Part shown: one piece after another, positions 1 through 12,900 of the stretch
Numbering within the stretch: the stretch's first letter is position 1
Layout of the letters: the number at the start of each line of letters is the position of its first letter
Assembly (NCBI GenBank): GCA_003118195.1
Contig: BEXV01001398.1
Coordinates: forward strand, 18,993 to 82,992
Reading direction: 5' to 3'
From: Hemicentrotus pulcherrimus
Lineage: Eukaryota; Echinodermata; Echinoidea; Camarodonta; Strongylocentrotidae
DNA: 64,000 bases
Program-made: the position numbers and the translations under genes
Notes under the pieces: model-generated
Told to the model about the DNA's origin: nothing
The model's input: the letters and a program-made list of their open reading frames with translations, nothing else
Database searches by the model: none

Positions 1-1023
1 CAGGAGTGACCCCCGGGGCTGGGTCAGCACACGGTCAATTCGGGCCACGTGGTCAAGAACCTCGTGGAAAATCTGGATGTCCAGCTCCCGGTTCTCACGT
101 GCTGCAGCAGGAAAAATTGTGATAAGAATGGTAATGAATGATAATAATATTCGGCTTTTATATAGCGTGTCTAAACGCTTTACAGATATATTATTACCTT
201 GATCATTGGATTCAGTCTTACCCGCACACAATGTATGCACATTCTCCACTCCCTGGGGAGCATTCCAGCATTGATAATTACTCATGAATTGTCTTATTTA
301 CAGAGAATCAAAAAATGGAATTGGTATACAACTGTGCGTAATGTATATTTATTCTATTTCTTCTTAAATTAGAAGCATGTATATCCAACTTGTATTTTCA
401 AATTAGCATGTGAAAATATGACTCACTTTCACTTTATCTTTATCTGTCTGTCTCTTTCTCTCTATCCCTCCATTTTTCACCCTTTCATTCAATCTTTTTC
501 TCTTCTTTGACATCTTCTACTGTAGAGGTGCAGTGGTCGAGTGGTTAAGTTGCCGGACTGTCGATCACAAGGTCAGCGTTCGAGACCCGCCACTGCACTA
601 ATGTCCTTTGGCAAGACATTAATCTACATTTGCCACACTCAACCCAGGTGATGTAAATGGGTACCTGGTAGGAATTAATTCCTTGAAATGCTAGAGCGCC
701 GTAATGGCAGCACAGCTAAAGCCGGTGTAATGATCTCCAAGTTTGGAAGCGCTTAGTGATTGAAATAAGCGCTATATAAAAACTGAGTGTTATTATTATT
801 ATTACTTAAATGGAAATTTTTCCAATCAATGCCTTCCAAGAATATTCCCATGGATTTACTCTATTTTGATTCAATAAAAGGTCCTTACCAAACGTCTTCT
901 TGGCTTTCTTGATGACTTCTTTAAGATCTGAGGCAGAGAGTCGTCCAAGGCTCTTACCGGCCGGTGGTAGAGCTGCACCGCTACTGGTCTCTGTTCTGGC
1001 TCCCCAGGTTACATAGTAATGCC
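1..1023 (-). CDS. DYNC2H1: DYNC2H1 exons entering AAA4 (last two exons in window)
   Basis: Exon 1023-889 encodes YYVTWGAR, a low-complexity spacer and [12 protein letters not shown]. Exon 101-1 encodes [23 protein letters not shown] followed by a Gly-Ser-Leu-Leu run, which immediately precedes the AAA4 P-loop in the family. The open frame runs off the window at base 1. The acceptor before exon 101-1 is CTGCAG at 102-107; phase joins as G|CA across the 787-base intron, which contains a tRNA-derived SINE. Confidence 0.9.
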
Positions 1024-4000
1024 CTGTTAGAATGAAACATGTGAAACACGGATCACTTTAAAGGCCCACTGCACTACTTGTAGCTACTTGCGCCCTCTCT
1101 TTATTAAACAATGCCTAATTGGTGACCATTGGCCCCCCATGATCCTCTTTTTCTTATGTTGATTCAGAGCTGAGTTGATGAGATAGCCACCTGTCCAGTG
1201 ACCTTACAGGGCAGTCTAATCCCTCCTATAAACTAGTACTAATAAGCTTTAAGATACATTTTAAAAGGTCTATCTCATAAACTTTTAAGGCAATAACAAT
1301 GAGTAAAAAATGTAATTAATCTATATTAATTTCTCATGCCGCCTTTTGTTTAAAAGTGTTTCCCATCAATATTGTACCTGAAGCATAATTATCACAAGAT
1401 GTTGTGTTGGTCGTTGGTTGCTCAATTCAAACTCAAGTTTATTTGTTCCTTTTATTTTCTAGATGCAGCACCTGTGATAGAAATGCAATTTGGTTGGGCA
1501 TTTAATGAAGTATGTCTAAGATGCATTCCTTGCTAATTAAGGATACAAAATAACACTTTTCATACTTTTCCAAGATTACAGCCATGGAACAGGGCAACTT
1601 TCACAATATCATAATGGGAACAAGCTCCACACATCTTCTTACAGTATAACACAGCAATTGTACAATTGTATGTCCCTTACCATTCAGATTCTGCATTACT
1701 TGTCCTGCGTTCCAGTCCGCCTGCAGGGTTCCGTTCAAGATGTTATCAAAGCGGTTCCTGGCCTCCTCTCCCACCAGCCGATCGCAGAACAGCCTGCGTG
1801 CCTCGTAGCTCAATACCTCCAGCACATGCTCGCTGTTGGACTCTGACGATCCCCCAAGGTCGTAGCGGAGCAACCCCAGCACCCATTGGATGAGGTCGCG
1901 AGGGGTGAACAGGTAGTGGCTGTGGTCGTCGATGGTGAACTTGGAACGAACCTAAAACGGGAGACAAGTGAGGATACAAAAGGTGTATTTGCTTTTGTGT
2001 TTCATGAACGTCTTGCTATCATTCTCCGTGCTATGTTGAGAATCTGAGAGTTCATCAAAGGGGAATGACCTCTGCTTCAAATCATAATTTTTCCTTTGGT
2101 ATTGGTAGACTCCCTCTTATGAGAGAATTCAAGAAGACAAAAAAGCCAACTTTGCGAGAAGCTTTTTCCTTCATGTACCTTGTATGTAGTCACTTGACTA
2201 TAATCATAAAATTTTTTACAATTTAAATGTTGTATTGGAACAAAGTTAATCTCAAAAAGGAGTGATAATGCAGTGAACACACCAAGTTAAACATTTCCAG
2301 CTGAAATTATGATACATATATGGATCAATATATGCATGGTATTTTGTTTTATACCTGTTCATAGACACTGATCATGGATCCAGCAAGCATACCAACTTTA
2401 GACGATGACGACCATACAGGATGGTTGCCTAAAGTACGATGCAAGACTGGTCTCAAGTAGGCACTGTAGATGCCCTGCAGCTGCTCTCTGTCGGCATATC
2501 TGTAAGCAGAGCAATTGGAGAAAGAAGTGAGTGGTTACCATTCTTGAGACCGTCGACATCACATAAAAAGAAAAGAGAACACTACAAAGACAGCATACAA
2601 CTGGTTTAAATTACAAAGTACATGTATAGTACTCATATTTTTCATCATGAATAGAATTTAATTTATATGAAATCAATCACTCTGTGATATCTTAAAGATC
2701 TCTCTCAAAACTTTCCTTTTAAATTAGTCATTGGAATTACATTTTCACCAATGTAAGGAGCAGTGAAAAATAGGTCAGTTGGTAAGAGCACTATACAATT
2801 GATGAAATCATACAATTGCATCATCATTATCATCATCATCAGCTGCATCATATGAGGAGCACCATGCAGCAGTATGAAAAACAATGATCAGGAATATATT
2901 GATTTGTACCACGATACCTCAGGGTTAGCGCAGTGGCCTTGTAACCAGGAGGTCCCATATTTGAAACCAATTAAGTCAATGCACTAGTGCCCTTTGGTAA
3001 GGCATGGATCTTTATTACTAAGTCCCCCGGAGAGGACTAAAAGCCGTTGGTCCCCTAGTTACTAACTTACAAGCATACACATACTTCCTTAGCAGTAAGG
3101 TCAAACAAACAAACAAGCAAACAACATTTGGGAACTTCTACCACTTACCCGATAGAGCAGATACGGACAATGGATGTGAACCGGGTAGAAAGAGGATGCC
3201 TTCCTACAGTGTGTGCTGCGTTCATACTAGCCACTATCTGTACACCTTCCAGACCAACCCACTCCAACTTGTCGTCATAGAAACCGTGGTATGTCAACAC
3301 CTGGGAATAGCGGTGAAAATTATCAAACAGAGAATACACGATTTATAAAATTAATACATCAATACCATCTCAGCTTAAGTTGTCGGCAAACCAAAGAGAA
3401 GTATTAAGAACATAGATTCTCATCACAAAGTGGCATCGAAAAATCTTATACTTTATGGAATTTTACCTCATGCAGCAATACCTATATTGATATCTTTTGT
3501 TTATTACCATTCATAATATTTGGATACTAATTACACAACACAACTTAATTTTTACCTTCAAAACTCTAATGATGTAGTTACTCTAATATGCCTACCTTCA
3601 GAAATGTGTCAGCCTACATAATACATTTATTGCACTAAATCCACGATTTTCTTCAATGTGTCTGTCTACAGACCAGGCAAAATATTAAGTTTTTTATTTC
3701 GGGGGCTCCATTTCAAATTTTTGTGAAATTTTCGGGGGCTCTTTTTTCCATTTCGGGGGCTTTTTAGTCTGGAGCTACTTTTTCATTAATTCATAAAAAG
3801 ATAGGCCTACAGTTTGTTGAGATTTGTTCAGTAGGCTAAGGTTTCGGGCTTCCTGCTTCATAATTGCCTATTAAAAAAGAAACCCCTTTTTCTAGTTCAA
3901 TAACTAAGTTTTCATGCATTGATTTGATGCAAGAACTGTAACATAATAGACCCTAGATTGTGATTATTTCTGGCCATGAATTTCGATAATCATTTTTCAA

Positions 4001-7000
4001 AGTAAAATTTTCACAAGAAAATCAGACACTGAGACAGTTGTTTAAAAACGTAGACATTAGTAATACTTTTACTAATTCTAAGCCCAGGTTTTGTAAATCT
4101 ATTCACAAAATGCAAACCAACAGATAACAATTTAAAAGTGTCAAATCTCTTCGACTTGAGCTCAGCTAGCTCAGCTCTGCTCAACTCACTCACACTGCAG
4201 CATAACTCCAGGAAGCTCCAACACCGCCGCCGCAGGCGTGGGACGCTTGCGGTGCCGGTGTTGGAGCTTCGTGAATCAACTCACACGCACTGCACAGCGG
4301 CAATGCACTGTATTGCATGCGTGTCAGTCACAGTGATTTTGTCTGATTTTCTTTACTTTGAAGAAATGATTATCAAAATTACGTAAATTAGGCTTTAATT
4401 TCATACCTCTATTTATGGAAACTTTATAAAATTGCGGCAATCATGAATTCGTGATGGAAATTGATTGCAGTTTCGCGATGTTTAGTGGTACATGGTCTAG
4501 GTTCAGATAATTTAATATACCCAAAACAAAATCGACCGCCAAAAACTCGATCCCTACACTCCGTCTTGATCCATCTCGCAACTGCGAAAATGTACGTGTT
4601 TTGGCGTACTTGCGTGCCACATGGTAAGCCAGGTAAGGTATGGAATATGGTTCGATCTTTTTTGCGACTGATTTTTGTGTGTAAAATTTTACACGGAGAT
4701 TCAGCGTCCGGACTAATGAATACAGAGCTAAAAGAGAGCGCGCGGCTACTCGTAATCGTTACGGGGACGATTTGTGATTATTTCACTTTTTGATGTCGCC
4801 CCCGAAATCGGATTTTGAGCCTATTTCGGGGGCTGTTTATGGTGTTTCCGGGGCGAATCGGCCCTCCGCCCCCGTGTATTTTTTTGGCTGCTACAGACAT
4901 GATACTTCTTGCAGACTGTTTATAAATGAAACCTGTATCCAAGGCTGTATGTATTTCCCTTAAGATATCTTTGCATACAGGTTAGAAAGAACTTAATTAC
5001 TCACTAGCATTCAGATAACATTAACAATTCAGAAACTGACCTGTTGTAGGAAGGCCAGGAGCTGACAGGTGCCCCACTTGTCCGGCTTGGGCAGGTTGAG
5101 ATCCTTGAGGTACAAGACCAGGTTCTCGCAGTCCTTGGGCCTGTAGACCCGGCCCGTGTTGGTGCTAAGGACCATGCACATCTGCTGTAGCTTCTGCAGG
5201 AGATGGGTAGGAGAGGTCTGGGCGTTGCAGTGGATGGTGGCGATCTGGGTGGAACGCAGCTGGGAAAAGCAGTGCCGTAGGACCATCCTGGAAGGGAGAT
5301 GGAGGGGGAAAATGGCAGTGTAACGTTATTCAATCAATGAATCATTCATACTTTTTCCAATTGCATAGTGAATATCATCTGAAATTAATAACACTAGGCT
5401 CATTTTTGCACAATTTCTAGTACCACTGCAAGTGAACCACTGCAAAAGAGGTTTATCGTACCATTTCTGAATAAGTAATGTGTTTATGAAACTGAAAGGC
5501 CCATAATCTACTACAAGTTAACCTGGCTCTGGATTTAAACTCTTGTTATTCAGAGGTCTAAGTTTTCCTTATGTTCACCTCAAAAACAGGGTTGGGTTTT
5601 ATAGTATTAGTAGGATACAAACCAGTGTTTAACCCTTCAATAAAATACGCTCCATTTTACTATCCACTGGATAACTTTAAATTACCAGTATTTGAATCTC
5701 CTATGCACAAACAAATTTTACAAGGTAAAGGAAAGCACCTTAGGTTGTTAAGGTAAAAGCTGAAGGTAATTCTTAAAAAAACCTGACACAACAACTCTAA
5801 CAAGCAGAGCTGTTCCTCTCACCCTTTCCCGCATCCATCAGGGCCGACCAGGATAAAGGGTTGTCTGTTCTCAGCCTCCAGCCAAGGCTTGAAGAAGTCT
5901 AGACATCGCTGGACATCAGGTGTCCTGATGACCGGCAGGGAGCTGGGGTTGTTGAAGTCAGCTGCAGAGAGCTCATCATTATCCTGTGTGTGTGTGAGAC
6001 TATTATTTTTTTGCAATTTTTTTCCTTCTACATTTAGCAGCCCCAAATGATGGTAATTGAATAACATAATAACAATAACAGGACTATATCAGCATTACAG
6101 ATAGTGCAGACGGCTAAAAGGTGGTCGATCAAGTTTTTAAAGTTGAAATGTCTATCAAATGAATGTTATTTTCCTCATGGAGGAGTACCTATTCTAAGAT
6201 GCTTGTACGATCTGAAAATAAAGAAGAGAAGGGGGACGTAAGACCAGTAATTTGAAAAAGAGAGAAAACAAACTTTTGACAGCAAAAATATTATTACTAT
6301 TCCAGCACTTTCAAACCATACATTCAAATGAAGAGGGGAAAGGGGGTAAGACAGACAATCAATCAAGGACAGGGGTAATAAGAACTTCACAGGTGGTATG
6401 AGAGGGAGTGTCATACCTGCATAGCATATGTGGCCAGAGATCCTGTCCTTTCATCAAAGTAGGTGTCCAGGATTCTTCTGGGATCAGGAGGTTGTTCACG
6501 GGTCCATTGGAATACCTACCAAGACAAATAAGATTCAAGATAAGTCCTAATTACTAGAAATAATTTTACATTTAAACAGGTGATTACACCAGTGGCAGAT
6601 TAAGCTGTGTATGATGTCAGGTCAAGCTAATTACAAAGGAACTTATGATCATTGCAGTCTTAAATATTAATTCTTAACCCATTGGATAAGGGTACTGGTT
6701 AGTCCTGTGTCCAGTCTATGGGAATGAGAAAAATCAGTAGTCAATTGGTTAATACTTGTGATTTCAAACAGGACAGCCTACCAGTAACATTCCAGATAAT
6801 TTTGCCTCGGTCAATCCATGTAAAATTGAACAATCTTGAGGCAACATGATTAACTGTTTTTAGTTGTGCTCTGAAGGTTCTCAAAATTTTTTATTTGGTC
6901 TGTTACCTTGGCCATTAGGTAGATGAAAAAAACAGAACAAAAATGCACTTGAGGTTTGTTAACTCACTCAATCTAAGTGCTTTGAAACAAAGTATGTGCT

Positions 7001-9888
7001 TGTCACTGAGCTTTATTAGCTCTATCTGAGGGACTAGGTAAATGACAATTAAAGTCTTTACCCAAGAGCAAAAGAACTTTCACTCTTTCAAATAAGCCAT
7101 ACAAACTCCTAGGGATGAATTTCAGTTAAATATATAACAATGCAACTTCAGGATTTCTTTCTCACCTCCTTAGCAAAGTTGATGCGGGTAGCCTCCGGGA
7201 GGTTAGCCCCAAGACCCCTGACGAGCTTGATGGTGAAGTCTGAGGTACACTCCGCCCCTCTGAGGTGGGACAGCCCATTCATGACCACGCCCACCAGACT
7301 GGTGTCCACAACAAAGTCACCTTGACGCATGACCCACTCCAGGGCCTTGTAGAAGTGGTCCTCGATCCAGGCCCCAAGGCGGTTCCTGGACTCCTCGGCC
7401 TGGTGGCTCAGCCAGGACTGGACCAGGTCCTTGATCTCTGTGTCTTCATCACTGTGTTTTAAAAAGCAGAACAAGATTTAGAAAATTTATCTTGACTCCC
7501 TTTAAATAATTCCTCCCTTCAGATGTTCAGATTTCCATTTAATTCTAAACAAACAAACAAATATTTGTGAAGAGCCAAATACACCAAAAACATCACTTTC
7601 TCTACAACAAAATATATTTCATTACATTTCTTTTCATTATTAATTAAGCAATAAATACATTCTGGTTGCAACAACTTGTTTCATCAATATGGTGAGCACA
7701 ACTTGAATAAAATAATACAGTTAAAAGCAAGTATGACTATATCCAATCAAGGAAACCATCACAATAAAAAAAACAGGCTCAACTTTTAGGAGGGTTGCTT
7801 GATGGACAGGACTTTACAGGACTTTACCTCTGCTTACGATGCAACATTAAATTTTGGAGGTAATCGACAGAAACATACATGAAGAATCGTAACAATATTT
7901 ATTTTGAAAGATCAATATAACTTGCCAAGCAGGCCAAGGTAAGGACTTTGAGGATATCTGACATGATTTATTGTGCTCAATGGCAACCAGACAACTCAAA
8001 ATTTTGAGTAAAATGCGCTAATGAAATATCAGCAAAATGATGTGGCGAGTGGACTTTACCTCATGAAGATCATTCCCATACGAGAGATGGTAGCCGGCGA
8101 GGCACAGCTAAGGTCATGGGTCTCGAACAGGAAGTTGACGTTAGGTCCAAACTGGATCCTCTCTCCTGAAGGCATGGTGAGCAGTCGATTGTCATCCAGG
8201 ACAGAGTTTAGAGACTCAATCCACTCAGGGTCAATGTCACCGTCACAGATGATCCAAGAATGGATTTCTGCAGGAGAAAATGCAGCATATATAACTTAGC
8301 AATGTAATTATATATACATGAAAAAATTTTGAATAGGCAACTAGATTTTGGAGCTTTTTAAATTCCTGGATTGGATTGGCATGTTGAATTATATTAATAT
8401 ATAACTATTTAATTCTTGAAATAATGAACTTTGCTTTTACTATTTATTCATTTTAACATTTTATGAAGTACTTCAATTGTTTCTTACTATGGCCAAGATT
8501 TAGATAAAACAAGATGAAAGAAAATGCTTAGCATTTGAATAAACGAAAAATTGATGCTTGCATTTTTCACAAGAACACTTTTTCTACCATGGAACAAATG
8601 ACCATGCCATCATATATATCATCATTACGAGGGGAATAATTTCAAAGGAGTTCCATGATACAAAAATGAATGTTCTAACTTTGTTTCAATGAGAATAATC
8701 AAGAAGTTTTACCTTGTGGTTCTCTGACCACTTGTCTGGCGCTGTATGTCAAGACACCATCACTCCACTCACGAGTGTCCATATCAATATGACCAAGCAG
8801 CTGTAAAGGAAAATAACATATTAATACACACTATAAAGTTATCTAGGGAGACTATAACATATCAGTTTATCTTCTTGCTTTTAAAGGGCACAGAGTTTCA
8901 TGGGTTCATATCCCAGTTTTTATCTGCTTAGAGTTCACCTTTTTGCTTCACCTAATGTGTATTTATCATGAATTAGTGGATGTAAGCACAAATTAAGTCA
9001 AACTCATTCAAATGCACCAACATAAAAAATGGATATCACAAACAAATCCAGCTATACTTTTCAAATTATTAAGAACAATTTGCTATATCACAGTGAAGGA
9101 GAAAGTGAATTTGTAATGTGACTAAAGGAATTAATAATGTTTTTCTTCAACCAAACTGACAGAATTTCTAACATTTTTCCATAAATGGAGGATCCAAACT
9201 ATGTGTATTATTTTGACTACCCAGATTCAAGTCAGTTCAAGATGGTGATATCGATCATCTCACATCTGCACAATAAAAAGTCATTACCAAAATGTACTTC
9301 AGAAACAGTGGATAAAATTCTTAACATGTGTGAACTGACCTGTGTCCTGGGCATGGCCTTAGGGTTCATGGTGTATTGCTTGACCACTTGACCGGTGTTG
9401 TTCAGGGCTGCCCTCAGGATCTGCCATGTGGTGGACTTGCCTGATCCGCTAGGTCCTACCACCACCACACCCATCCTCTGACGTAGCTGCTCGTACAGCT
9501 CCAGTGCTTTCTTAACCTGAATTTGTCAGAAAAATAAAATTCACAGAAATACTTTCATCAGCATCACTGACAATGAAACGGAAGACAATGTTGGTTGCTC
9601 TATTATGAAAATAAGTAATTCAGTACAACCAACAGAACTAAATATATGTTTCATCAAAAAAGTATAGGTATAGAGTCTGTAACTCCATGCCCTGTGTCTT
9701 ATCACCATTGTCATCAACCTCAACTTTATCATCTTAATCCTCCTCATCCTCCTCCTCATCATCAATATCACTATCACAACTCAAAATCATCATCATCATT
9801 AAAAGTTAAAATTAGCATCTTTGCAATCCTCCTCCTCCTCCTCCTCCTCCTCCTCCTCCTCCTCATAATTCTTACCATTACCATCATC

Positions 9889-9919
<31 letters not shown>

Positions 9920-12900
9920 CCACCATCATCATCATCATCACCACCATCATCATCATCATCAATATCTGTGTTGCCATGACAACCAGAATGTGCTCCTTGA
10001 AGTGTTCACATAAGCTGACATCCAATTCTGTAGAAATGTACGCTAATACAATAAAGGTCAAATATTTTATCTACAAAGATCCATACCTGTGTTTCCATGA
10101 CAACCAGGTTGTGTTCCTTGCAGTGTTGCCGGATGGCATCGGCTAGGCTATGGTACTCGATATCCTTCAGCTCCACACCAGGAAACACATCCTTGACCAG
10201 AGCATCGAAGCGGATACCATCAGAGAAAGTCAGCTTGGACAGGGTGTTGACCCTCAAGGCTTGGACGACAAGTTTTGGTTCCTGCACCTTACCTGAAATT
10301 GACATGAACATTTACAGATAGATTATCATCACCATCATCGTTGTAGACCTCAGCAGCAGCATCAGCATTACAATCATCTCTATCATCAGAACCAACATCA
10401 GCATCATCATCATCATTATCATAATGATTACCATCATCATCATCATCATCATTTTTGTTTGTTCCTCACAAGAATATTGATAAATATTATCTATATTTCA
10501 AATCAACAGATATGAAAAATAACTTGCATTCAAATTAGCGTAAAGAGATATTACAAACATATTCATTATTTACATACATAGTAAGCATCATACAAATCAA
10601 CTGACTGTATGACGTACACCCCAGTGACAACTGCTCAACAGATTATGTTTTTTAATACCAAATCCAATTCCTTACTAAAATATACTAGTAGTCTGGATCA
10701 AATATCATAAAAGCAAATATGAGATCACCCCATAAATCAGGATTACATTTTAGATAAATGATTTAAGTAATATTTAGAAAAATAAATCGTAATCATTTAT
10801 CAATAATAAAACATTGCTTACTCCTGTCCTGCCCAGCTTGTTGTCTTGCTATCTGGAGCAGGTTGCCACATCCTCTCAGGACAGTCTTGAGAGCTCTCAG
10901 TCCCCAGTCATAGTGCTGCTGTGGTGTCAACAGCTCCCTGTAAATTATAGATAAACACAAATGCTTCAAAGGTGTATGGGTCATTCACACTATTCATTTA
11001 AATCAAATTTTCAATAAAACTCTTAGACCTCTTATCATAGTGCTGTTGTGGTCCTTGATGGTCAAATGTGACGTAACACAATCATATACAGTAAATGTCA
11101 ATGATTAACACTATCAAAAATCCATTGTCAATGCAAGAGAACCTATATTAGTATAATAAATTCATCTGAAGATCATCAATTATGTATATCTTTAATGCAA
11201 AAAGATGTAAGATGAAATGATGTATTCCAATATCTAGACTAGTAAATTCTAATTGGTGCCTCTAAGAATAACGATTGGTAGATCGATACATGTATATATG
11301 ACCCAATTCCTACACAACTATCAGCTGTAGTAGTAGTAGTGGTGGTTATTTTACCTGACGGCTACGAAAGCATAAATAAATGATTGTTAGTAAGCAACCA
11401 GAGGACAGACGGCTTTAGGTTCTCTCCGAAAGACCTGGTAATGAGGATTAATGCCTTACCGAAGGGCACTAGCGCATCGCCTTGGTTTCGGACCCGGGTC
11501 GCTGGATTACGAGACCACTGCTCTACCAACTGAGCCATCGCGAATATGAGCAAAATGAGTTTCATCATGAAGACGTATGTCATTAGTCCTTTCAAGGAAC
11601 AGAAAGGGAATCCACTCACTTGGCAAGGTTGAAGATGGCCACCAGCTTGCGCCCGAGACTCTTGCCATCCTTGAAGCCTTCAGAGAAGAGGATGACCTCG
11701 GCGATCTGCTCGTTGTCTGGTCGTGCCATGGCTACCGGCCTGAAGAGCTGTTTGAGATTATCGGGGAGCTTCTGTCTTCCTCCGTATCCCTTGCCGGCGG
11801 GGTTGAGGGTGATGAAGATACCGGAGTTGGGATCGATGTCAATCTGGGGAGATTGAGGAGACGGTATCGATGATTATAATCAATTGCAATCACTTTCAAG
11901 AGAGCACACAATGATAATGGTAATGATGGTGATGAAGATGTCGACGACGAAGATGTTGATGATGATAATGATGATGAAGATTGTGATGTTGATGATGATA
12001 AGGATGACGATGATGATGAAGATGATGCAAAAATGATGTTGGTGGTGATGACGATAATGATGATTATCATGGTGGAAGTAATAGTGGTTATGATCAAGAG
12101 AAAATTGATAAGGGTGATGGCAATCATGGCAATATAATTATGGACATAATTATGGACATGATTGATGTTGTTGGAAATGGTGATGGAAATGATTATGGTG
12201 AAGATGGAGATGAGTACAGTGATGATGACGTTGATGATGATGATGACAACAATCTTGATAGAGGTGGTGGTGATAATTCTGATGATGATAAGTGAACTTA
12301 TTAATAAACTTATATAAGCGATTGAATCACGACAATAATGATGATGCTTTCAATCTGAAAAGGGCAAACTGATGAAATGCTAATAAAGTAGTAATTAACT
12401 TCCTTCTCAATTTGGGATAGGAGAGTTTTGAACGACCTTACTATATCCGCAAGCACAGTCATGAAACTATTTCTGACCACCAATTTAGAATTTTCTCAAA
12501 AATCAATCGCTTGCTAACAAATAAAATACTTTCATTAACACAAAACTTTATCTTCTGCTACATTGTTGGCTACATGCACTTACTGTTCTGTCTAGGAGGT
12601 CCACCTTTGGTTTCTTCTGTTTGAGGGCAGCCTGGATGGTCTGAATCTGCATGGAGACGGCTGACAGCACAGCCTCCTCCAGACGATTGAACTCGTCAAA
12701 GCAACCCCAAGCACCACACTTCACCAGACCAATAAAGATACGTCCCATGGACTTGACATCGATACCCTAGATGGATAAACAGAAACAAACAGGCAAGACA
12801 TGTTACTGTAATACTTTGGATCTGCATAGAGATGGCTGACAGCACAGCCTCCTCCAGACGATTGAACTCGTCAAAGCAACCCCAAGCACCACACTTCAAC

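Noticed and set aside
521..600. Genuine tRNA gene (and similar heads at 11480-11541, 16600-16660, 58870-58965)
   Set aside because: Box A and box B are present but the acceptor stem does not close, and each is followed by a shared repeat body, so these are SINE or repeat heads.
4461..4793. 110-codon frame inside the hAT-like element
   Set aside because: No transposase or other motif seen, and the length is within chance for this composition.
9646..10146. 166-codon plus-strand frame and its minus-strand counterpart (9774-10061)
   Set aside because: Mostly (CTC)n/(CAT)n translation. Only the short minus-strand [14 protein letters not shown] run is meaningful, as a decayed exon copy.
11732..12127. 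Ser-rich 131-codon minus-strand frame
   Set aside because: Translation of the (GAT)n tract plus a shadow of exon 11620-11843.
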